Assembly: GCA_030427635.1 (NCBI GenBank)
Contig: JAUIBA010000033.1
Coordinates: forward strand, 1 to 44,174
DNA length: 44,174 nucleotides
Source of the DNA: Bacteroidia bacterium
GTDB lineage: Bacteria > Bacteroidota > Bacteroidia > Chitinophagales > Chitinophagaceae
Direction of reading: 5' to 3'
The translations under genes were made by a program, and so were the position numbers. Below, piece after piece: positions 8,076-15,117 of the stretch. The notes under the pieces were generated by a model, which saw only the letters and a list, made by a program, of their open reading frames with translations, ran no database searches and was not told the DNA's origin. Within the stretch, counting starts at the first letter, position 1, and each line of letters opens with the position of its first letter.

Positions 8076-8951
8076 TTATTTCAGCTCCAGTTCCGCCTCT
8101 TTTACAGGTGGGTTCTTTGCATTGCTTTGCAATGTATACACTACCCTTAGCTTGCCTTTATGTATGTCAAATGCTTTTTCATCATCCAGCTCTACGCTGA
8201 AAATTCTTTTGGTATTGGGGGTATATACGCCAATGCCTTTTACCAGTTTCATCTGCGTACTCTTGCCCGATGGGGATACATAGCTGATAACGAGATCGCC
8301 GTATACCGACATAAGACCACTTCTGTTAAAGTGCATTGTTGCTATCGGTTTTCCGTTAGGTCCCTGAACAACTGAGAGGTTGGAGAGTGCTACATCAGCA
8401 TTGTTTTCGCCTATGCGTATGATTACTGGTATCGTAATGCCGAATATTGGCTTCAACTGTATAGAGATGCCCGCCGTATCTTTTCCTTTCTTTTTCTCGC
8501 CCAGTGGCTCTTCATCCGGCACTGCACGGAAGTATAGGTGAGAGCGGTACTCTCCAGGCGCCAGCTGGCTGGTTTTCATAGTCTGTACTTTCACCACCTG
8601 CGACTCATTAGGTGCCAGTGTTACCTTACGGGGGAAGAAACGCATATTTTTTCCGGCAAAGTTCTGTCCGCTATCAGGTGTGGTGATGGTTTCAAATGAG
8701 CCATCTTCCTTCATTCTTATATCCACTATTGATACCTGGTAGGTAGCAGTATCCTTACCTACGTTGGCCAGACTTATTTCCTGCGATTTCCTGCTGCCTT
8801 CAAACACCAGCCGCAATGGAGAAATAAGTAAGTCGCCCTGAGCTCTGGCAGCGCCGGCGGTAAGTAATAATGATACAATAAAGAGAGAGAATATGCCTGC
8901 CGCAGTGTATTTGCGCAGGCCAGACATTGTAGTGTTGAGTGTTGTCCTCAT
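8076..8951 (-). CDS. PapD-like periplasmic fimbrial chaperone
   Basis: A 291-residue protein with a signal peptide ending ARAQG. The N-terminal domain shows the PapD pattern: LLISPLRLVFEGSRKSQEIS, with a strand-A Arg before the edge strand, then RKVTLAPNESQVVKVQT and a GEYRSHLYFRA strand, equivalent to the chaperone G1 and F1 regions. A second Ig-like domain follows from about residue 165 (PVIIRIGENNADV...). PapD-type chaperones donate a beta strand to immature pilins and deliver them to the usher. It stands between the two DUF4402-type genes of the operon, 85 bases after the first. It is longer than classical PapD (about 220 residues), as is common for Bacteroidota homologues. Confidence 0.82.
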   Translation of the reverse strand: MRTTLNTTMSGLRKYTAAGIFSLFIVSLLLTAGAARAQGDLLISPLRLVFEGSRKSQEISLANVGKDTATYQVSIVDIRMKEDGSFETITTPDSGQNFAGKNMRFFPRKVTLAPNESQVVKVQTMKTSQLAPGEYRSHLYFRAVPDEEPLGEKKKGKDTAGISIQLKPIFGITIPVIIRIGENNADVALSNLSVVQGPNGKPIATMHFNRSGLMSVYGDLVISYVSPSGKSTQMKLVKGIGVYTPNTKRIFSVELDDEKAFDIHKGKLRVVYTLQSNAKNPPVKEAELELK

Positions 8952-9036
8952 GTGTTTGTAATTGATTTAAAAAACCAGGTTGTTTTAAATATTACTATTA
9001 CACAGTCGGACTAATGTCCCGGAGTTACTGTCAGTA

Positions 9037-9555
9037 TCAGTTATAGTTCACTGTTACTGGCACTCCTGATGCGTTAGTGTACAGTCCCGGAGACTGGGCG
9101 GCGTTTATATTGAGTCTGGCACCTACTTTCAGTACTTGTGTTCCTGCCGCAGTTAATGTGCCTGTGGCTGAAGGAATACTTGTAAAGGCATCGACCAATA
9201 AATTCGCTGTGCCTGGGCCGTTTATTACTGTACTTGCCGGCAGCGTAATAGCGTAAGTAAAGCCTGGCGCACCTGCTACAGTAAATTTCGCAGCAGATAT
9301 TGCGCCTGTTGTGGCTGGCAAAGTTACACCACTGCCTCCGGTTGTCCGCATACCATCGGGAGAAAGTATTACCATTCCTCCCGTAGCCCCTGATACTGCC
9401 GCATTACCGAACTGCATATCGTCTGTCTTTGCCAGACTCATCGGCGCTACAATGTTGGCTGAGGCTGATGCTATAGAAGTATTCTGTGCCAGAGAATAAG
9501 ACGTGCATCCCACCATAAGTAAGCCAACGATCGCTAAAGCATTTATCTTTTTCAT
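9037..9555 (-). CDS. DUF4402 pilin-like protein, first gene of the usher operon
   Basis: A 172-residue DUF4402 protein, clearly paralogous to those at 3776 and 36162: MQFGNAAVS, GGMVILSPDGMRTTGG, FTYAITLPA and the C-terminal GVPVTVNYN with penultimate Tyr. It is more diverged than the other two are from each other. The signal sequence contains both a lipobox-like LMVGC and a later SPase I-like site SLAQ, so it could be lipidated or cleaved normally. The frame includes an ATG at 9567, but the ATG at 9555 (MKKINALAIVG) gives the standard signal peptide. As the first gene of the operon with chaperone, second subunit and usher, it is a natural candidate for the anchor or adaptor subunit. Confidence 0.8.
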   Translation of the reverse strand: MKKINALAIVGLLMVGCTSYSLAQNTSIASASANIVAPMSLAKTDDMQFGNAAVSGATGGMVILSPDGMRTTGGSGVTLPATTGAISAAKFTVAGAPGFTYAITLPASTVINGPGTANLLVDAFTSIPSATGTLTAAGTQVLKVGARLNINAAQSPGLYTNASGVPVTVNYN

Positions 9556-9601
9556 TTGCCTTGCCATTTTTTGGTGAAGAATGACAGTGCTTTTACTAAT
9601 T

Positions 9602-9669
9602 CAAATATAATAAAATCACTGTGCACACCATATTCTGATTTTCCACAGAATGTGAGCAAAACAAATCTA
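9602..9669 (-). promoter_or_regulatory. Candidate promoter region of the chaperone-usher operon
   Basis: Two exact TAnnTTTG matches lie on the minus strand: TATATTTG at 9609-9602 and TAGATTTG at 9669-9662. The region is AT-rich, so chance matches are likely and only one or neither may be used. They would give leaders of roughly 40 or 100 bases before the ATG at 9555. Confidence 0.35.
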
Positions 9670-9733
9670 CATAAAAAGTTATTTACTTGTTAATGGTTAA
9701 CAAAATTATTTTTATTATATTCTAAAATATCTT

Positions 9734-10117
9734 CTAGCTTGCCTGACGATATATACGTTCCAGGGTATGGCTTATCATTTCCAGATCCTGATCGCCTTTT
9801 CTGATGAATTCTACTGCACCGTGTTTGCGTGCTTCATCTTCAATAGTCTTATCCTCATTACCTGATATAATCAGCAGGTGAATGTCAGGGTTGTGTTGCT
9901 TTATTATCTGTAGCACATCCAGGCCGTTAAGGGGCTGCATGTCATAATCCAGAAATATTACATCCGGAGATAAGTCAAGTTTTTTAATACAGTCAAAACC
10001 GTTATCAAAAAGCAGGTTATTCTTATATCCTAAGTTCTGCAGGTGCTGGCGATAGAGCATTCTGCTGAAGTGATCGTCGTCTACTATAAAAAATTTCAAT
10101 TTATTCAGGGCTTCCAC
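9734..10117 (-). CDS. Stand-alone CheY-like response regulator receiver
   Basis: A 127-residue protein made of a single receiver domain. It has the acidic pocket (VDDD, residues 12-15), the phospho-acceptor Asp57 in VIFLDYDMQP, the switch Ser in LLIISGNED and the conserved Lys in EFIRKGD. There is no output domain, so it works as a phosphate relay or by protein contact. The only sensible start is a GTG at 10117, since the frame has a TAG two codons upstream and no ATG before the first strand. It is transcribed divergently from the sigma-54 regulator at 10279, and the downstream pilus operon is encoded on its strand but has its own upstream region. Confidence 0.85.
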   Translation of the reverse strand: MEALNKLKFFIVDDDHFSRMLYRQHLQNLGYKNNLLFDNGFDCIKKLDLSPDVIFLDYDMQPLNGLDVLQIIKQHNPDIHLLIISGNEDKTIEDEARKHGAVEFIRKGDQDLEMISHTLERIYRQAS

Positions 10118-10176
10118 GTTCTATACATTTTGTCTACGTATAAGCCAACAGTGTGCCACTTTTTATTTTTCATTGG

Positions 10177-10192
10177 TAATCAATGTTTTGTG
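10177..10192 (+). promoter_or_regulatory. Shared upstream motif before the sigma-54 regulator gene
   Basis: TAATCAATGTTTTGTG here matches TAACCAGTGTTTTGTG at 3692-3707, upstream of the first pilin gene, at 14 of 16 bases. A weaker match (AAACCAATGTTTTATA) is at 26283-26298. The motif lies in the divergent region between the receiver gene and the regulator gene. It may be a common regulator site or promoter part; nothing more can be said from sequence. Confidence 0.25.
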
Positions 10193-10278
10193 TGTTTTTT
10201 GTAGGATGCCAGATTCCACATGATAGATGTATTTTCCAAAATTCGGAAAGTTGATTTTTTTTTATTTATTTTCGCTGT

Positions 10279-11631
10279 ATGGAACAGTTCCGGATATTTA
10301 TCGTTGAAGATGACCCATGGTATGGTGAAATACTGGGTTATCATTTATCACTCAACCCAGACCATGAGATTCACCGTTACACATCTGGTAAAGACTGCCT
10401 GGCTAATCTGTCAAAGAAGCCGGGACTGATAACCATTGACTATTCATTGCCAGACATAAATGGTGTGGAGTTACTGGACCGTATAAAACAGTACAATCCT
10501 GATATTCCGGTAATTGTTATCAGTGGTCAGGAGGATGTAAGTACTGCCGTCGCACTCCTGAAAAAGGGAGCGTCAGACTACTTTATCAAAGACGATAATA
10601 CCAAAGAGCTGCTATGGAATGCTATAGCCCGTGTAAGGGAGCACCAGTCTCTGAGAAAAGAAGTAGAAGACCTCAAAGAAGAACTGGGACAGAAGTACGA
10701 CTTTGGTAAAGCTATAAAAGGCAACAGCAGGGCTATGACCCGAATTTTTGGGTTGCTGGAAAAAGCAGCGAAAACCAATATTAATGTTTCTGTGACCGGA
10801 GAAACCGGTACCGGTAAAGAAGTAATAGCCAAGGCCATTCACTACAACTCAGAGCGGAAGAAAAAGCCATTTGTAGCTGTGAATATGGCCGCCATACCCA
10901 GAGAGCTGATAGAGAGCGAATTATTCGGGCATGAAAAGGGCGCATTTACCGGAGCAATGGCCCGAAAGGCCGGAAAGTTTGAAGAAGCTAATAAGGGTAC
11001 TATATTTCTGGATGAGATAGCTGAGCTGGATTTGAGCCTGCAGAGTAAAATATTGCGCGTGCTTCAGGAGCGTGAGCTGGTGCGGGTAGGGGGAAGTGAG
11101 AAAGTAGCGCTGGATGTGCGCCTCATAGTAGCCACACATAAAAATCTGCTGGATGAGGTGAAGAAAGGAACTTTCCGTGAAGACCTTTTTTACCGTGTAA
11201 TGGGTCTGCCTATAGAACTGCCACCACTCAGGGAGCGTGGAGACGACGTATTGGTCCTTGCCAAGTTTTTCCTTGATGAGTTCTGTAAAGTCAATAAAAT
11301 GCCGGCTATGACCATATCGCCGGAAGGAAAGGAAAAGCTCATCAGATATAACTATCCGGGCAATGTGCGTGAACTGAAAGCGGTGATAGAGCTGGCAGCA
11401 GTAATGGGTGATGGCCTGCTGGTGAAGGATGATGACATCTTCTTTGCCGGCGCTTCTTCTGGCGACATATTGTCCAGTGTGGAAAAGACACTTAAAGAAT
11501 ACACGATAGACATTATACAGCACTTTATGAAGAAGTATGACAATAATGTGCTGAAAGTGGCCGATAAGCTGGATATAGGCAAGTCTACTATCTACAAAAT
11601 GATTCAGAACAACGAAATCGTAGCGAATTAA
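10279..11631 (+). CDS. Sigma-54-dependent response regulator, NtrC family
   Basis: A 450-residue protein with three domains. The receiver (about 1-125) has Asp54 as phospho-acceptor in ITIDYSLPD. The AAA+ sigma-54 activation domain (about 145-390) has Walker A GETGTGKE at 174-181, the sigma-54-contacting loop GAFTGA at 221-226, and Walker B with Asp245-Glu246 in IFLDEIAEL. The C-terminal Fis-type helix-turn-helix has [19 protein letters not shown]. Such proteins use ATP to remodel sigma-54 polymerase at -24/-12 promoters. Every key motif is intact. The next gene, a hybrid kinase, starts 11 bases after its stop codon, so the two form an operon and probably a cognate pair. Confidence 0.95.
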   Translation: MEQFRIFIVEDDPWYGEILGYHLSLNPDHEIHRYTSGKDCLANLSKKPGLITIDYSLPDINGVELLDRIKQYNPDIPVIVISGQEDVSTAVALLKKGASDYFIKDDNTKELLWNAIARVREHQSLRKEVEDLKEELGQKYDFGKAIKGNSRAMTRIFGLLEKAAKTNINVSVTGETGTGKEVIAKAIHYNSERKKKPFVAVNMAAIPRELIESELFGHEKGAFTGAMARKAGKFEEANKGTIFLDEIAELDLSLQSKILRVLQERELVRVGGSEKVALDVRLIVATHKNLLDEVKKGTFREDLFYRVMGLPIELPPLRERGDDVLVLAKFFLDEFCKVNKMPAMTISPEGKEKLIRYNYPGNVRELKAVIELAAVMGDGLLVKDDDIFFAGASSGDILSSVEKTLKEYTIDIIQHFMKKYDNNVLKVADKLDIGKSTIYKMIQNNEIVAN

Positions 11632-11642
11632 TTGTCCGCATT

Positions 11643-14582
11643 ATGACCATCAAGGCGTTACAGGAAGAGCTGGAAAAAGAGCGGGCCATATTAAGGTCGG
11701 CCCGCAACAGGATTGCTATTCAGAATAAGGAGCTTGAAGCGCTTAGAGCTGCAAAACCTGCGGGCGGCAGTGCTTCTGCCGTGGCGGGAGCTGAGCATGC
11801 TGCACTGTTTGCCAGTCTTATAGCCAGCCTTGATGTGTCTGTACTTGCATTGGATGAACACCGGAATATTGTATCTGTCAATGATGCATTCTGTCGCAAG
11901 TTTGGCTTGCGTGAGGCCAATAGGGAAAATATGACAGGTAAGAGTGTAGGCCCTGTGCTGGCACATATCTCAGGTACACTCTCTGATGCTGGTGTGTTTT
12001 CTGAACATGTAGATCAGGTATACCTGCACAGAGAGCCAGTAGCTGCAGATATAACTTTGAAGTCGGGACAGATAATAAGCTGTGCTTTTATCCCGGTAAT
12101 GGCATCAGCAAAGTTCTCTGGCTGTCTTGTTAAGTTTACAGATGTTACCCGGAGTCGCACTATCAGCGAGACTTTTGATACTCAGCGAAACTTCTACGAG
12201 CAGATATTGAATAATATTCCTGCCGACATTGTGGTACTTACGCCCGATCACCGGTATATGTATGTAAACCCGGTAGCGGTAAGCAAACCAGAGCTGCGCA
12301 AATGGATGATAGGTAAAACTCATGAAGAGTACAGCCTGTACACCAATAAGCCCATGCAGGTTTTTGAAGGTCGCAAAAAAATGTTTGATATAGCGGTTAA
12401 TACCCGCAAGCGGCAGGAGTGGGAGGAGAGTTTGCAGGGCAGTGATGGCCAGCAGGTAAATCACCTGCGCATTCTGTACCCTGTACTGGATGCTTCCGGC
12501 GAGGTGGAAATGGTAATAGGCTATGGTGTCAATATTACAGAGCGTAAAAAGATAGAAGAGCGCATATCTCAGAGCGAGGAGAAATACAGAGGCATCATAG
12601 AAAAGATGAACCTGGGCATGATAGAAATAGATGCTGATGAAAGTATCGTTTATGCCAACAAGCGCTTCTGTACCATGAGTGGCTATGAGTTGGATGAGCT
12701 GGTGACAAGAAAGGCCACAGACCTGTTTCTGCAGGGCAGCAGCCTGAAAAAGACCCGGGCGCAGTTGTCCCGCCGCAATTATGAAATAACGCACAGTTAT
12801 GAGCTGGCAGTGAAAACCCGCTCGGGAGAAGAGCGCTGGTGGCTTACCAGCGCTACGCCTATTATAGATGACCTGGGCAATCAGCAGGGGACAATAAGCA
12901 TTCATCTGGATATTACAGACCAGAAGAAGATGGAGGAACAGCTACGCATAGCCAAGCAGGACAGCGAGCGCTCATCCCGGTCCAAGGATATATTCCTTAC
13001 CAACATGAGCCATGAGATACGCACTCCGCTGAATGCTATTATGGGGCTGGGAAGACTGCTGAGTAAAAGCGAACTGGACAAACAGCAGAAAGATTACCTG
13101 AATGGTATAGAGAGTGCCTCTGCCATACTGCTGGGCATCATCAATGATGTACTTGACTTCTCCAAAATAGAAGCGGGTAAGATATCCATAGAGCATATCA
13201 GCTTTAATCTGGAGTCTATAATGAAACAGATTGTAGGTGTGCTGGAGCATAAGGCCGAAGAGAAAGGACTGACACTCACATACGAAATAGACCAGCGTAT
13301 AGCACCTGTGCTTATTGGTGATCCATACCGCATCAATCAGGTGTTTATGAACCTGATAAGCAATGCTATCAAGTTTACAGAAAAAGGCTCGGTGTGGATG
13401 AATGCCTGCCTTATAGGAGAGGATGAAGGGTCGCAGAAAATACTGGTAGTGATAGAAGATACCGGAGTAGGAATAAAGCCCGAGTATCTGAAAACCATAT
13501 TTGACAAGTTTACACAGGAGGACGAGACGGTGGTGCGCAAGTTTGGCGGCACAGGTCTCGGTATGAGCATTACCCGTCAGCTGATGGAGCTTATGGGAGG
13601 AGAGATATCTATAGAAAGCCAGAAGAATGTAGGTACTATGGTGTCACTCGTGTTCAACTTTAAAGTTGGTACCGCACGTGTGTTTGAAAAGAAGCGCACT
13701 ATTAAAAATGATACCTATAACATAAACGGAAAGCGGATACTGCTGGTAGAAGATAATAGTCTGAACAGACTGCTGGCACATACCATACTTACCGATTATG
13801 GTGCTGAGATAACAGAGGCGGAGAATGGACAGGAGGCAGTAGACCATATGCGCGCCGGTGGATTTGATATCATACTTATGGATATTCAGATGCCGGTAAT
13901 GGATGGTATGCAGGCCACACGTATCATACGCACCGAAATTGACAGGAACATACCTATACTGGCGCTTACTGCCAATGCTATAAAAAGTTATGAGCAGCAG
14001 TTTCTGGATGCAGGGATGAACGACCTTATATCCAAGCCATACAATGAAATAAATCTGGTAAGGCCTATAGCCCGATGGCTTAATAATAAAGGGAATGCTG
14101 TTAAAGAAAGTGCCCCGGTATCACAGGCCGCAGAGTTGCCACCTGTAGCAGAGGTACAGACCGCAGAGCAGGAAAAACCGTTACCACCGCCACGGTCATT
14201 GCCTGTGAGCAAAGGGAAGGTATTACAGCCATCTGAGCCGCTGTATGACCTCGGTATGCTTATGTCTATAGGTAAGGATGACCCCGGCTTTATCATCAAG
14301 ATGCTACAGCTGTTTGTAGATGAGACCCCACCTATGATGGTGAAGATAAAAGAGGCTTTTGCCACCGGCGACTTCAAGTCTGTGACTTACTATGCACACC
14401 GCATGAAACCGTCTATCACCAATCTGGGTATTAAGAGCCTGAAAGCAGATGTACTGAAGATAGAGCTGCATGCTGCTGACAATCCCGATACAGCAGCGCT
14501 GATAGAGCACGTAGATGAGGTGTTAGGTAAAGTGGTAGGTGAGTTTTTGCATGAGCTGGAGCGGCTGAAAAGTGCTGTGTAG
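11643..14582 (+). CDS. PAS-containing hybrid histidine kinase with REC and Hpt domains
   Basis: A 979-residue sensor without obvious membrane helices, so probably cytoplasmic. An N-terminal coiled coil (about 1-40) is followed by three PAS-type sensor domains (about 55-170, 180-300 and 310-430). The HisKA domain carries His457 in SHEIRTPLNA, then HATPase_c with the N, G1 and G2 boxes (NLISNAIKF, IEDTGVGI, GGTGLGMSI). A receiver has Asp747 in ILMDIQMPVMDG. A Pro-rich linker leads to a C-terminal Hpt domain with His919 in YYAHRMKP. This is a complete phosphorelay in one chain. It is cotranscribed with the sigma-54 regulator, its likely final target, perhaps with the divergent lone receiver as another. 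Confidence 0.93.
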   Translation: MTIKALQEELEKERAILRSARNRIAIQNKELEALRAAKPAGGSASAVAGAEHAALFASLIASLDVSVLALDEHRNIVSVNDAFCRKFGLREANRENMTGKSVGPVLAHISGTLSDAGVFSEHVDQVYLHREPVAADITLKSGQIISCAFIPVMASAKFSGCLVKFTDVTRSRTISETFDTQRNFYEQILNNIPADIVVLTPDHRYMYVNPVAVSKPELRKWMIGKTHEEYSLYTNKPMQVFEGRKKMFDIAVNTRKRQEWEESLQGSDGQQVNHLRILYPVLDASGEVEMVIGYGVNITERKKIEERISQSEEKYRGIIEKMNLGMIEIDADESIVYANKRFCTMSGYELDELVTRKATDLFLQGSSLKKTRAQLSRRNYEITHSYELAVKTRSGEERWWLTSATPIIDDLGNQQGTISIHLDITDQKKMEEQLRIAKQDSERSSRSKDIFLTNMSHEIRTPLNAIMGLGRLLSKSELDKQQKDYLNGIESASAILLGIINDVLDFSKIEAGKISIEHISFNLESIMKQIVGVLEHKAEEKGLTLTYEIDQRIAPVLIGDPYRINQVFMNLISNAIKFTEKGSVWMNACLIGEDEGSQKILVVIEDTGVGIKPEYLKTIFDKFTQEDETVVRKFGGTGLGMSITRQLMELMGGEISIESQKNVGTMVSLVFNFKVGTARVFEKKRTIKNDTYNINGKRILLVEDNSLNRLLAHTILTDYGAEITEAENGQEAVDHMRAGGFDIILMDIQMPVMDGMQATRIIRTEIDRNIPILALTANAIKSYEQQFLDAGMNDLISKPYNEINLVRPIARWLNNKGNAVKESAPVSQAAELPPVAEVQTAEQEKPLPPPRSLPVSKGKVLQPSEPLYDLGMLMSIGKDDPGFIIKMLQLFVDETPPMMVKIKEAFATGDFKSVTYYAHRMKPSITNLGIKSLKADVLKIELHAADNPDTAALIEHVDEVLGKVVGEFLHELERLKSAV

Positions 14583-14617
14583 CATCCTGCGGCTCCTGCT
14601 GTTCTCTGCTTATGTGT

Positions 14618-14625
14618 TACCTTTG
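14618..14625 (+). promoter_or_regulatory. Bacteroidota -7 promoter element for the peroxiredoxin
   Basis: TACCTTTG matches TAnnTTTG exactly, 19 bases before the ATG at 14645. An unusually clear Shine-Dalgarno-like AAGAGG (14631-14636) lies between them and decides the start. Confidence 0.55.
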
Positions 14626-14644
14626 CAGCTAAGAGGATTTGATT

Positions 14645-15103
14645 ATGCTGAAACAGGGAGATAAAGCGCCGGCATTCAAAGCACCGGACCAGAATGGACA
14701 TATTCATTCACTTAAGGATTACAAAGGACAGAAAGTAGTAGTTTACTTTTACCCTAAGGATAACACGGAAACCTGTACTAAGCAGGCGTGCAATATCCGA
14801 GACAATATGAGTGCGCTTACAGAGAAAGGCATCATTGTACTGGGGGTAAGTCCGGATACGGAAAAAAGCCACAAAAAGTTTGAGGAGAAGTTCAGTCTCC
14901 CTTTCCCGCTGCTGGTTGATACAGATCTGAAAATGGCCAAAGACTTTGGTGTATGGGCCTGGAAGAAGTTTATGGGGCGAGAGTACTGGGGTATATTACG
15001 TACCACTTTCCTCATTAATGAGAAAGGGAAAATAGATCACGTTATAGAGCGTGTGATAAGTAAAGACCATGTACAGCAGATAATAGATACATGGGGCGTA
15101 TGA
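14645..15103 (+). CDS. bcp: Thioredoxin-dependent peroxiredoxin, BCP/PrxQ type
   Basis: A 152-residue cytoplasmic peroxiredoxin that reduces hydrogen peroxide and organic peroxides using thioredoxin. The BCP/PrxQ signature is present: peroxidatic Cys44 and resolving Cys49 in NTETCTKQACNIRD, preceded by VVYFYPKD, and later GVSPDTEKSHKKFEEK. The length is typical of the family. The start is ATG at 14645 with AAGAGG 8 bases upstream; a TTG two codons earlier is rejected. It converges with the hybrid sensor gene at 15118. Confidence 0.95.
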   Translation: MLKQGDKAPAFKAPDQNGHIHSLKDYKGQKVVVYFYPKDNTETCTKQACNIRDNMSALTEKGIIVLGVSPDTEKSHKKFEEKFSLPFPLLVDTDLKMAKDFGVWAWKKFMGREYWGILRTTFLINEKGKIDHVIERVISKDHVQQIIDTWGV

Positions 15104-15117
15104 GCCTAAGCTTACTA

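Noticed and set aside
7579..8283. Plus-strand frame of 234 codons across the chaperone and subunit genes
   Set aside because: It is antisense to two genes of the pilus operon that have signal peptides and family motifs.
12105..12905. Minus-strand frame of 266 codons
   Set aside because: It is antisense to the PAS region of the hybrid kinase and shows no recognisable protein features.
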